A DNA stretch of 20,835 bases from Acetobacteraceae bacterium UBA6159 (GTDB lineage: Bacteria > Pseudomonadota > Alphaproteobacteria > Acetobacterales > Acetobacteraceae), in assembly GCA_002422345.1 (NCBI GenBank), contig DIUL01000075.1, positions 1-20,835 on the forward strand, written 5' to 3'. Below, one piece after another: positions 7,756-16,189 of the stretch (position 1 is its first letter; every line of letters begins with the position of its first letter). The notes below the pieces were generated by a model. That model saw nothing but the letters and a program-made list of their open reading frames with translations, was not told the origin of the DNA and did no database searches. A program made the translations under genes and the position numbers.

Positions 7756-8759
7756 AAGCCCTGCGCTGCCACCAATGGACCCCCTTCGTCGACCTGAAGG
7801 TGGAGGATGTCCCCTCCCCCACCCTGGGCGCGGGGCAGGTCCGGATCGCGATCCATTATGCCGGGGTGTCCTTCGCTACCAGCCTGGTGACCGAGGGGAA
7901 GTATCAGCGGAAGCCCCCGCTGCCGTTCTCCCCCGGGACCGAGGTTTCGGGGATGATCACGGAAGTGGCGCCGGGAGTGGCTGGGTTCCAGGTCGGGGAT
8001 CGGGTCTGCGCCGGGATCGACTGGGGTGGGCATGCGGAGGAGGTCTGTGTTGACCCGACCACCGTCTATCGGCTGCCGGATGGGGTGCCGCTGGACGTGG
8101 CGCCTCAGTTCCCGCTGTCCTATGCGACGTCCTACGCGGCGCTGGTCTGGCGGGCGGGGATCAAGGCCGGGGAGACCGTGCTGGTCCATGGCGCGGCCGG
8201 GGCGGTGGGGCTGGCGGCGGTGGAGATCGCCAAGGCGGTCGGGTGTACCGTGGTCGCCACGGCCTCGACGCAGGAGAAGCGGGACCTCGTCGCGGCGCAT
8301 GGGGCGGATGTGACGATCCCCCTGCCCTCGGACGATGCGCGGGAGAGGATCCTGGCGGCGATCCCTGGGGGCGCGGACGTGATCTATGACCCGATCGGCG
8401 GGGATGTGTTCGACCTGTCGCTCCGCTGCGTGGCGAACAGCGGGCGGATCCTGGTGATCGGGTTCGCCGGAGGGCGGGTGCAGCAGATCCCCGGGAACAT
8501 CATCCTGGTGAAGGACGTGTCCGTTCTGGGCTTCAACTACGGGAACTACCTGGGCTGGGGCCGGGTGGACGAACGCAAGCGCCACGAACCCGAGGTCCGA
8601 GCCATGTTCGACCGCATGTTCGCCTGGACGGTGGAGGGCAAGCTGAAACCCACCTCCTCCCACCGCTTCAAACTGGAGGACTCCCGAGCCGCGATGGAAA
8701 CCGTCCTGGCAAGAAAATCCATGGGCAAGGTCGTCCTACAAATGCCCGCCGCGGAGTAG
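7752..8759 (+). CDS. NADPH:quinone oxidoreductase family protein (zinc-free MDR)
   Basis: This 335-residue medium-chain dehydrogenase/reductase has a GroES-like N-terminal half (LPFSPGTEVSGMITEVAPGV, near residue 57) and a Rossmann domain with GAAGAVG at residues 147-153 (VLVHGAAGAVGLAAVEIAKA). It lacks the cysteine cluster of zinc-binding alcohol dehydrogenases, as expected for the quinone oxidoreductase/enoyl reductase branch. Its ATG overlaps the PrpF stop codon by four bases. Reduction of an enone, enoyl-CoA or quinone with NADPH is the family expectation. In context it probably acts on a product or neighbour of the PrpF reaction, which is inference. Confidence 0.9.
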   Translation: MKALRCHQWTPFVDLKVEDVPSPTLGAGQVRIAIHYAGVSFATSLVTEGKYQRKPPLPFSPGTEVSGMITEVAPGVAGFQVGDRVCAGIDWGGHAEEVCVDPTTVYRLPDGVPLDVAPQFPLSYATSYAALVWRAGIKAGETVLVHGAAGAVGLAAVEIAKAVGCTVVATASTQEKRDLVAAHGADVTIPLPSDDARERILAAIPGGADVIYDPIGGDVFDLSLRCVANSGRILVIGFAGGRVQQIPGNIILVKDVSVLGFNYGNYLGWGRVDERKRHEPEVRAMFDRMFAWTVEGKLKPTSSHRFKLEDSRAAMETVLARKSMGKVVLQMPAAE

Positions 8760-8772
8760 CCCGACTCCCGAA

Positions 8773-8830
8773 AATCCCCCTCCCCCCTTGAGGGGGAGGG
8801 CCGGGGTGGGGGGAAGCCACCCCCCCAGAC
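8773..8830. repeat. G/C-rich REP-like element, inverted copy
   Basis: Thirteen bases after the oxidoreductase stop, CCCCCTTGAGGGGGAGGGCC followed by a G-rich run and GAAGCCACC is the reverse complement of the family at 6041-6080 and 6441-6490. The CCCCCTCCCCCC / GGGGGAGGG part can form a hairpin and might end transcription of the upstream pair. Confidence 0.65.
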
Positions 8831-8937
8831 CCAACCAAGGGACCAGAACCACTCCCAAACCCGACCAACAGGACCCGAATCGGAAGGACCCAAGCAAGCC
8901 TCCCAGAGAGCCCCCTCAGAACCCAAAAGGCCCCCCG

Positions 8938-9888
8938 TCACCCCACCCGCTTCATCCAAACCCCAGCCGCCGCAACAGCATCCCGAGCCTTCGTCACACT
9001 CCCCGTCGCCCGCAAAAACCCATGCACCACGCCCGAGAAGGTCCGTGTCTCCACATCCACCCCAGCCTCCCGCAGCTTCACGACCAGGGCCTCCCCCTCC
9101 GACCTCAGGACATCCAGTTCAGCCAACAGCACACAGATCGGCGGCAGCCCCCGCAGGTCGGCCCGCAGAGGAGCCGCCAGGGGGTTCAACCGGTCAGCCT
9201 CATGCGTGACATAGACGTCCCAGTAGAACGCCATCCGCTCCCGGTTCAGCCCATACCCGCCGGCCCCGAACTCGTTATAACTGTCGGTATCGAAACGACT
9301 ATCGCTGACCGGATAGTTCGCCAGCACTCCACGCAGGGCCGGCCCGCCGGTGTCGCGCAGCAGCAGCGCCGTCCCCAGCGCCAAGTTGCCCCCCGCCGAG
9401 TCCCCTCCCAGCATGATCCGGCTGCCATCCAGGCCCCATTGGGCACCGTTCTCGGCGATCCAGCGGACCGTGTCGGCGCACTCGAACAGGGCCTGGGGGA
9501 ACTTCGCCTCGGGGGACAGGGCATAGTCCACGCTGACCGCGTTGACCCGGCCCGCCGCCGCGTATTCCCGGACCATCCGGTCATGCGTGTCGATGTTCGC
9601 CCAGACCCAGCCGCCGCCGTGGAAATAGACCAGGGTCGGCAGCGCCTCGTCCGTGACCGGCCGATAGACCCGGCAGCGCACCGCCCGCCCGCGAATCGAG
9701 ACCCAGCGATCGGTCGTCTCGGCCATCTCCGGCCCGCCCACCGCCGTCCGCAGCCCCAGCAGGTCGTTGACCCGCCGATGCGGTTCCAGCGGCAGTTCCA
9801 CCTTCACGGGCGGGTATTTCGCTGCCTCCGCCTCGGCTACGGCGGTAAAGGCCGCCATCTCGGGGTCCCAGCGCGAACGGTCGGCCAT
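8938..9888 (-). CDS. Alpha/beta hydrolase, HSL-type (acetyl-esterase-like)
   Basis: This 316-residue serine hydrolase shows the hormone-sensitive-lipase family pattern: the oxyanion-hole motif HGGGW at residues 90-94, nucleophile Ser164 in GDSAGG, acid Asp259 in AELDVLRSEG, and base His289 in GVVHGFLR. No signal peptide is seen, so it is probably cytoplasmic and cleaves short-chain esters, carboxylesters or lactones. AAGGGAGAG precedes the ATG. It is the last of four collinear minus-strand genes, 71 bp after the lyase-like gene. Together with the divergent Baeyer-Villiger-type enzyme, it could open a lactone or ester product; that pairing is inference. Confidence 0.9.
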   Translation of the reverse strand: MADRSRWDPEMAAFTAVAEAEAAKYPPVKVELPLEPHRRVNDLLGLRTAVGGPEMAETTDRWVSIRGRAVRCRVYRPVTDEALPTLVYFHGGGWVWANIDTHDRMVREYAAAGRVNAVSVDYALSPEAKFPQALFECADTVRWIAENGAQWGLDGSRIMLGGDSAGGNLALGTALLLRDTGGPALRGVLANYPVSDSRFDTDSYNEFGAGGYGLNRERMAFYWDVYVTHEADRLNPLAAPLRADLRGLPPICVLLAELDVLRSEGEALVVKLREAGVDVETRTFSGVVHGFLRATGSVTKARDAVAAAGVWMKRVG

Positions 9889-9959
9889 GTCTCTCTCCCT
9901 TGGGGTTTCCGGCCGCCATGCAACGACAGGGAGAGGGTCTTGGCAATGTCCGCCCGTGT

Positions 9960-11373
<1,414 letters not shown>

Positions 11374-11390
<17 letters not shown>

Positions 11391-11637
11391 CGGCCTGTGC
11401 CTCGGTTTGGAACCAGACCTCGACCGGGCCGGTGGCCTTGATGGTGATCGGCATGCCGCGGCGGTCGACGGACTTGCCGACCGCGAGGCGCACCCAGCCT
11501 TCGCTGATGCAGTATTCCTCGACATTGGTGCGCTCGACACCCTTGAAGCGGACGCCGATGCCCCGGCTCAGGACTTCCTCGTTGAAGAAGGGGCTGTTGG
11601 GGTCGGTGGACAGGCGGTCGGGCAGGGTGTCGGTCAT
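11374..11637 (-). CDS. DUF3297 family protein
   Basis: This 87-residue soluble protein begins MTDTLPDRLSTDPNSPFF and contains FNEEVLSRGIGVRFKG and CISEGWVRLAVGKSVDRRG, which I recognise as DUF3297, a small proteobacterial family of unknown function. Full family length is about this size, so it is complete. It starts 22 bp after the GMC stop and overlaps the lyase-like gene by 17 bp, so the three are probably cotranscribed. The acidic C-terminal tail (AQADDDES) is unremarkable. The ATG at 11637 is preferred over one 11 codons upstream because the family starts here. Confidence 0.85.
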
Positions 11638-11659
11638 AAGCGGGTCTCTCACAAAGGTC

Positions 11660-13264
11660 TCAGGCGGCAACAGGTGCGCGCCGGATCATATCAGCGGCCT
11701 TCTCGGCGATCATGATGGTCGCGGCGTTGGTATTGCCGGATACCACGGCGGGCATGATGGAGGCGTCGACGACGCGCAAGCCCCCCATGCCATGGACCCG
11801 CAATTCAGTGTCCACCACGGCCATCGGATCGGCGCCCATCTTGCAGGTGCTGGTCGGGTGGAAGACGGTCCCGCCGTATTGCCGAGCATAGGCCAGGTAG
11901 TCGTCGTCGGTGCGGACATCGTCTCCGGGGATGTATTCCCCGGTGATGAAGTGCTGCATGTCCGGCGTGGCCAGGATGCGGCGGCCCAGCTTCAGCCCGT
12001 CCACGATCGTCCGCCGGTCCGTCTCGGTGGCGAGGTAGTTGGGATACATCGCCGGCGCGTCATTCGGGTCGGCCGATTTCAGTTTCAGCTCCCCCCGGCT
12101 TTCGGGCCGCAACTGGTAGACGACCACGGAAAAGCCGGAGAATTTGTGCAGCCCCTCGGCCGGGCGGTCGGCGCTGAAGATGACCGTCGCGAACTGCACA
12201 TCCGGCGTTGCCAGTTCCGGGCGGGTGCGGGCGAACAGGCCGGCCTGCGCGGCGGCGATGGTCAGCGGGCCCTTGCGGCGGAACAGGTAGTCGAGGCCCG
12301 TCATCGCCATCTTGAACTTGCTCATCATGATGTCGTTGACGGTGATCGGGAACCGGCATTTCAGCACGATGCGGGACTGGAAATGGTCCTGCATGGACTG
12401 GCCGACACCGGCCAAGTCGTGCGCCACCGCGATGCCGCGTTCGGCCAGATGCGCGCCTGGGCCGATGCCGGACAGCATCAGCAACTGGGGGGAGTTGAGG
12501 GCGCCGCCGCAGACGATCACCTCCCGCCGGGCGCGGACAGTGTGGGTGGCGCCGGCCTGGCGGTAGGTCACGCCGGTGGCGCGCTTGCCTTCCAGCAGAA
12601 TGCGCTCGGACAGGGCCTCGGTCACCACGCGCAGGTTCGGTCGTTTCATGGCCGGGCGCAGGTAGCCGACGGCGGTCGAGCAGCGGCGGCCGTTGCGCGT
12701 GGTCAGATGGTAGTAGCCCGCGCCTTCCTGCACCCGGCCGTTGAAGTCGTTGGTGCGGGGAAACCCCAGGTCCACGCAGGACTTCACGAAGGCCTGGCTG
12801 ATCGGGTCGTAGCGATCGACCTCCGACACAGCGAGCGGGCCGCCCGTGCCGTGCAGGTCATCCCCGCCACCGATCTTGTCCTCGGATTTGCGGAAGTATG
12901 GGAGGACATCGTCGAAGGACCAGCCGGCGTTGCCGAGTTGGCGCCAATGGTCGAAGTCCTCGGCCTGGCCGCGGATGTAGACGAGGCCATTGATCGAGGA
13001 CGACCCGCCCAGGACCTTGCCGCGCGGCCAGAAGAAGCGGCGACCGTTCAGGTCCGGTTCGGTTTCGTAACACCAGTTGACGCGCTTGTCGTCGATGGTC
13101 TTGCCATAACCGAGCGGGATGTGGATCCAGGGATTGCTGTCCTTCGGCCCGGCTTCGAGCAGGACGACCTGGGTGCCAGGGTCCTCCGACAGGCGGGCCG
13201 CCATGACGCAGCCAGCCGATCCGGCGCCGACGATAACGTAGTCGGTCTCGATGGTCTCGGCCAT
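11660..13264 (-). CDS. GMC family FAD-dependent oxidoreductase (second paralog)
   Basis: This 534-residue flavoprotein is a paralog of the one at 112-1701: DYVIVGAGSAGCVMAARLSE at the N-terminus, signature RGKVLGGSSSINGLVYIRG, GGALNSPQLLMLSGIGP, and the catalytic pair His469 (FHPTSTCKMG) with the Asn 44 residues on in SGNTNAATIM. Oxidation of an alcohol donor with FAD is expected; the donor is unknown. GGGGAAGGAACC lies before the ATG at 13264; 44 upstream in-frame codons are Pro/Thr-rich and unlike the family. It heads a likely four-gene minus-strand operon and is divergent from the flavin monooxygenase gene. Confidence 0.93.
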   Translation of the reverse strand: MAETIETDYVIVGAGSAGCVMAARLSEDPGTQVVLLEAGPKDSNPWIHIPLGYGKTIDDKRVNWCYETEPDLNGRRFFWPRGKVLGGSSSINGLVYIRGQAEDFDHWRQLGNAGWSFDDVLPYFRKSEDKIGGGDDLHGTGGPLAVSEVDRYDPISQAFVKSCVDLGFPRTNDFNGRVQEGAGYYHLTTRNGRRCSTAVGYLRPAMKRPNLRVVTEALSERILLEGKRATGVTYRQAGATHTVRARREVIVCGGALNSPQLLMLSGIGPGAHLAERGIAVAHDLAGVGQSMQDHFQSRIVLKCRFPITVNDIMMSKFKMAMTGLDYLFRRKGPLTIAAAQAGLFARTRPELATPDVQFATVIFSADRPAEGLHKFSGFSVVVYQLRPESRGELKLKSADPNDAPAMYPNYLATETDRRTIVDGLKLGRRILATPDMQHFITGEYIPGDDVRTDDDYLAYARQYGGTVFHPTSTCKMGADPMAVVDTELRVHGMGGLRVVDASIMPAVVSGNTNAATIMIAEKAADMIRRAPVAA

Positions 13265-13583
13265 GGCGGTTCCTTCCCCTGGTTTTCTGGTGGGGGAGGA
13301 TGGCGTGGTGGTTGGTTGTGTCAATCGGGTTGGGATTGGTGACGTTGGACGGGCCAGTTGGGCGGTGGGGCGGGTGCGATGTTGGGCGCGGTCCAAGGCC
13401 GCAGCACCAAGTCATGGGCAGGCCTGACCCGCCCATCGCCAGGAACGCCCAGGTTGCCCGTCGCACACTCCCCAGCAACAGCGTGCTCTGCCATGGGCGG
13501 GTCAGGCCCGCCCATGACGAAGAAGGGCGGCGTGCGATGGTCCACCGCGATTCCGGGGTTTGCCGAACCCCCTGCCCGTCCCT
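13265..13583. other. 319 bp divergent intergenic region
   Basis: This gap separates the GMC gene (-) from the flavin monooxygenase gene (+) and must hold both promoters. No clear -35/-10 pair can be defended at this GC content. Its main content is the pair of REP-like hairpins at 13411-13518. No small gene is credible here. Confidence 0.6.
13411..13518. repeat. Paired REP-like hairpins in inverted arrangement
   Basis: The segments 13411-13438 and 13491-13518 are 28-base reverse complements with two mismatches. The right one is itself a near-perfect hairpin: CATGGGCGGG and CCCGCCCATG around a short loop. Two palindromes facing each other about 50 bases apart resemble bacterial interspersed mosaic (REP/BIME) arrangements. 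Confidence 0.8.
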
Positions 13584-15077
13584 ATGAACCCAACCATGGA
13601 CACCGCGCGCCCCACCAGCGATCCGCAACCCCATGGCGTGGTCATCGTGGGTGCCGGGTTCGCCGGCATCGGCATGGCGATCCGGCTGCGTCAGGCCGGC
13701 CTCGACGATTTCATTCTGCTGGAACAGGCCACCGAGATCGGCGGCACCTGGCGAGACAACACCTACCCTGGCTGCGCCTGCGACATTCCGGCAGCGTTGT
13801 ATTCGTTCTCCTTCGCGCCCTCGGGCGGCTGGTCCCGGCGCTACCCGTCCCAGGCGGAAATCCAGCGCTATCTGCTGGATTGCGTCGATCGGTTCGGCGT
13901 CCGGCCGCATCTGCGGCTGGGCACGACGCTGGCCGAGGCGGCCCATGACGAGACCACCGGCCTGTGGCGCCTCCGCACCGAGGCCGGGGACAGCATCTCG
14001 GCCCGGGTCCTGGTGCTGGCGCCGGGCACGCTGCACCACCCGGCTTTTCCGGACATCCCAGGCCTGGAGCGGTTCGCCGGACCGGCGTTCCACTCCGCGC
14101 GGTGGGACCATGGGGTGGACATCGCGGGCAAGCGCGTGGCGGTGATCGGCACCGGGGCCAGCGCGATCCAGCTTGTCCCCGAACTGGCGAAGCAGGCTGC
14201 CGAACTGACGTTGTTCCAGCGCACCCCCGCCTGGGTCCTGCCCAAGCATGACCCCGTCGCCGGGCCGGTGCGGCGGGCGATGATGCGCGCCATCCCGTTG
14301 CTGCGACGGATCGCGCGCGCCTGGGTCTACTGGTCGCACGAATCCCGCGCGGTCGGCTTCATCCTGGCTCCGCGCTTGATGGAGGCGGTGGAACGTCGAG
14401 CGCGGACGTATGCAAAGAGGACGTTGACCGATCCGGTGCTGCGGGAGCGGCTGACGCCAGACTACCGGATCGGCTGCAAGCGCGTGCTGCTGTCGAACGA
14501 CTTCCTGCCCGCGCTGGAGCGCCCGAACGTAACCGTCATCGGCACGCCCATCGCGCGGGTCGAGCCCGGTGGTCTGGTGACCGCCGACGGTGTGACCCAT
14601 CCGGCCGATGTCCTGGTCTTCGCGACCGGGTTCAAGGCGACCGAGCCTTTGGGCTCACTGCGGGTGATCGGACGCGACGGGGTTTCGTTGGCGGAAGCCT
14701 GGCACGAGGGCCTGCCCGCCTGGCTGGGCCTGGCCGCGCCCGGCTTCCCCAACCTGTTCCTGCTGGGCGGGCCGAACACCGGCCTCGGCCACAACTCGAT
14801 CGTCTTCATGCTGGAGGCGCAGATCGAGCACGCGCTGCGGACCCTGCAACGGATGCGCCGGCAGGGGATCGGGTCGGTCGAAATCCGGCGGGACGTGGCC
14901 TCCCGCTTCGCGACCTGGCTGGACGCGCGGATGCAAAGAACCGTGTGGCTGTCGGGCTGCCGGAGCTGGTACCTCGACGCCGCCGGCCGGAACACGACGC
15001 TCTGGCCGGGGTTCAGCATCGGCTTCTGGTTCCGCCACCGGTTTGCCCGCCATGCGTCGTGGCGGGAGGGGAAGTGA
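13584..15077 (+). CDS. Flavin-containing / Baeyer-Villiger-type monooxygenase
   Basis: This 497-residue class B flavoprotein monooxygenase has the FAD Rossmann motif GAGFAG (23-28), GGTW (53-56), an NADPH motif GTGASA (189-194) and, between them, FAGPAFHSARWDHG (164-177). The last fits the Baeyer-Villiger fingerprint F-x-G-x-x-x-H-x-x-x-W-[P/D]. Such enzymes insert oxygen next to a ketone to give an ester or lactone, or oxygenate N or S atoms. The second fingerprint-like stretch, VLVFATGFKATEPL, is near residue 340. The start is uncertain: ATG at 13584 or 13596 both work, and no strong ribosome-binding site decides. The nearby GMC alcohol oxidoreductase and hydrolase would fit an alcohol-to-ketone-to-ester-to-hydrolysis route, which is inference. 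Confidence 0.88.
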   Translation: MNPTMDTARPTSDPQPHGVVIVGAGFAGIGMAIRLRQAGLDDFILLEQATEIGGTWRDNTYPGCACDIPAALYSFSFAPSGGWSRRYPSQAEIQRYLLDCVDRFGVRPHLRLGTTLAEAAHDETTGLWRLRTEAGDSISARVLVLAPGTLHHPAFPDIPGLERFAGPAFHSARWDHGVDIAGKRVAVIGTGASAIQLVPELAKQAAELTLFQRTPAWVLPKHDPVAGPVRRAMMRAIPLLRRIARAWVYWSHESRAVGFILAPRLMEAVERRARTYAKRTLTDPVLRERLTPDYRIGCKRVLLSNDFLPALERPNVTVIGTPIARVEPGGLVTADGVTHPADVLVFATGFKATEPLGSLRVIGRDGVSLAEAWHEGLPAWLGLAAPGFPNLFLLGGPNTGLGHNSIVFMLEAQIEHALRTLQRMRRQGIGSVEIRRDVASRFATWLDARMQRTVWLSGCRSWYLDAAGRNTTLWPGFSIGFWFRHRFARHASWREGK

Positions 15078-15117
15078 TACCAGGCGAACTCGGCGATGAC
15101 CCCCGCGGTCTCTACCT

Positions 15118-15206
15118 CGTCATGGCGGCCGCAGGGCCGCCACCCACGGCTTTCCCCTGTTCTAAACGGGAAAGGCGTCGGTGGCGGCCGTGCGGCCGCC
15201 ATGACG
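15118..15206. repeat. Large inverted repeat between convergent genes
   Basis: Arms 15118-15156 and 15168-15206 (39 bases each, three mismatches) begin CGTCATGGCGGCCGCA and enclose an 11-base loop. Each arm can also fold alone, for example GGCGGCCG with CGGCCGCC. It lies between the ends of the convergent monooxygenase and dehydrogenase genes, so it may serve as a bidirectional terminator or be a REP-type element. The CGTCATGG ends resemble the hairpins at 13411-13518. Confidence 0.85.
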
Positions 15207-15256
15207 TATTGCCGTAAAGGAGCCCTTCGGCCGCGATGGCGTGGTGCTGTCCGGTG

Positions 15257-16189
15257 TCACACCACCCGGTGCAGCAACGCCTCCCCTGCCTCGACCCGCC
15301 GGCAGTTCTCGGCTGCGATGGTGAAGCTGCGGTCGAAGGTGCCGGTCGTGACCCAGGCGACATGCGGGGTGACGAGGACGTTGGGCAGTTGGAACAACGG
15401 ATCGGCGGGAACGGCCGGCTCGGTGGCGAAGACATCCAGGCCGGCGGCACCCAGATGACCCGAGCGCAGGGCCTCGGTCAGGGCCGCCTGGTCCACCAGC
15501 CCGCCGCGCGCGGTGTTGATCAGCACGGAACCCCGCTTCATCCGCGCCAGGGCGGCGGCATCGATCATCCGGTCGGTCTCGGGCGTCAGGGGGACATGCA
15601 GACTGATGACGTCGGATTCCGCCAGCAGGACAGCCAGGGGCCGGTACTCCCCGATCGCGTCGGGCCTCTCCTGGCGGGCGGTATAGATGACCCGGCACCC
15701 CAACGCGGCCAGCACGGGCGCGAGCAGCCGGGGGATGGACCCATACCCGATCAGCCCGACGGTCTTGCCGCCCAGCTCCCCGATCCCATCCTGCAGCACC
15801 GGATCGGACCAGACACCCGCGCGCAGGCCGGCATCAAACCGAGCCACCCGCCTCACCGCCCCCAACATCAACCCAACCGTCAACTCAGCAACCGCTCGAC
15901 TGTTCGTACCGGGCAGGTTGCAGACGGGAATCCCCCGCGCCCTGGCGGCATCGAGGTCGATCGTGTTCACCCCCACCCCGATCTTCTGGATCAGGCACAG
16001 CCGGGGGGCGGCGGCGATCATCGCGGCGGTGCAGGGTTTCAGCACGTGCCACAGGACATCGGCGTCAGACAGCAGGCGGAACAGAAGGTCGTCATCATCC
16101 TCAGGGCAAACGGCGATTTCCAACCCCGGAACCGCGGCCAGGCGCGCCGCGAGGTCGGGGCCCGCGGCATAGTGGAAGACGACCTTCAT
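15257..16189 (-). CDS. D-isomer-specific 2-hydroxyacid dehydrogenase
   Basis: This 310-residue NAD(P)-dependent oxidoreductase interconverts a 2-hydroxy acid and a 2-oxo acid. The catalytic triad is visible as Arg228 (NTARGGLVD), Glu257 (FATEP) and His276 (TPHVAW). The dinucleotide-binding motif reads GLIGYGSIPRLLAPVL near 145-160: the third glycine of GxGxxG is replaced by Pro153, which is uncommon. The substrate loop has KIGVGVNTIDLDAA, and NLPGTNSRAVAE is typical of the phosphoglycerate dehydrogenase/glyoxylate reductase branch. The ATG overlaps the enolase stop (ATGA), making it the last gene of a coupled trio. The substrate is probably the product of the enolase-like enzyme or a relative (inference). 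Confidence 0.92.
   Translation of the reverse strand: MKVVFHYAAGPDLAARLAAVPGLEIAVCPEDDDDLLFRLLSDADVLWHVLKPCTAAMIAAAPRLCLIQKIGVGVNTIDLDAARARGIPVCNLPGTNSRAVAELTVGLMLGAVRRVARFDAGLRAGVWSDPVLQDGIGELGGKTVGLIGYGSIPRLLAPVLAALGCRVIYTARQERPDAIGEYRPLAVLLAESDVISLHVPLTPETDRMIDAAALARMKRGSVLINTARGGLVDQAALTEALRSGHLGAAGLDVFATEPAVPADPLFQLPNVLVTPHVAWVTTGTFDRSFTIAAENCRRVEAGEALLHRVV

Noticed and set aside
11432..13342. A 636-codon open frame on + over the second GMC gene
   Set aside because: It runs antisense to an enzyme with all GMC motifs, and its sequence is Gly/His/Asp-rich without family features.
12858..14600. A 580-codon open frame on - spanning the GMC/monooxygenase gap
   Set aside because: It crosses the intergenic hairpins and is antisense to the monooxygenase; its composition is Arg/Pro/Gly-rich.
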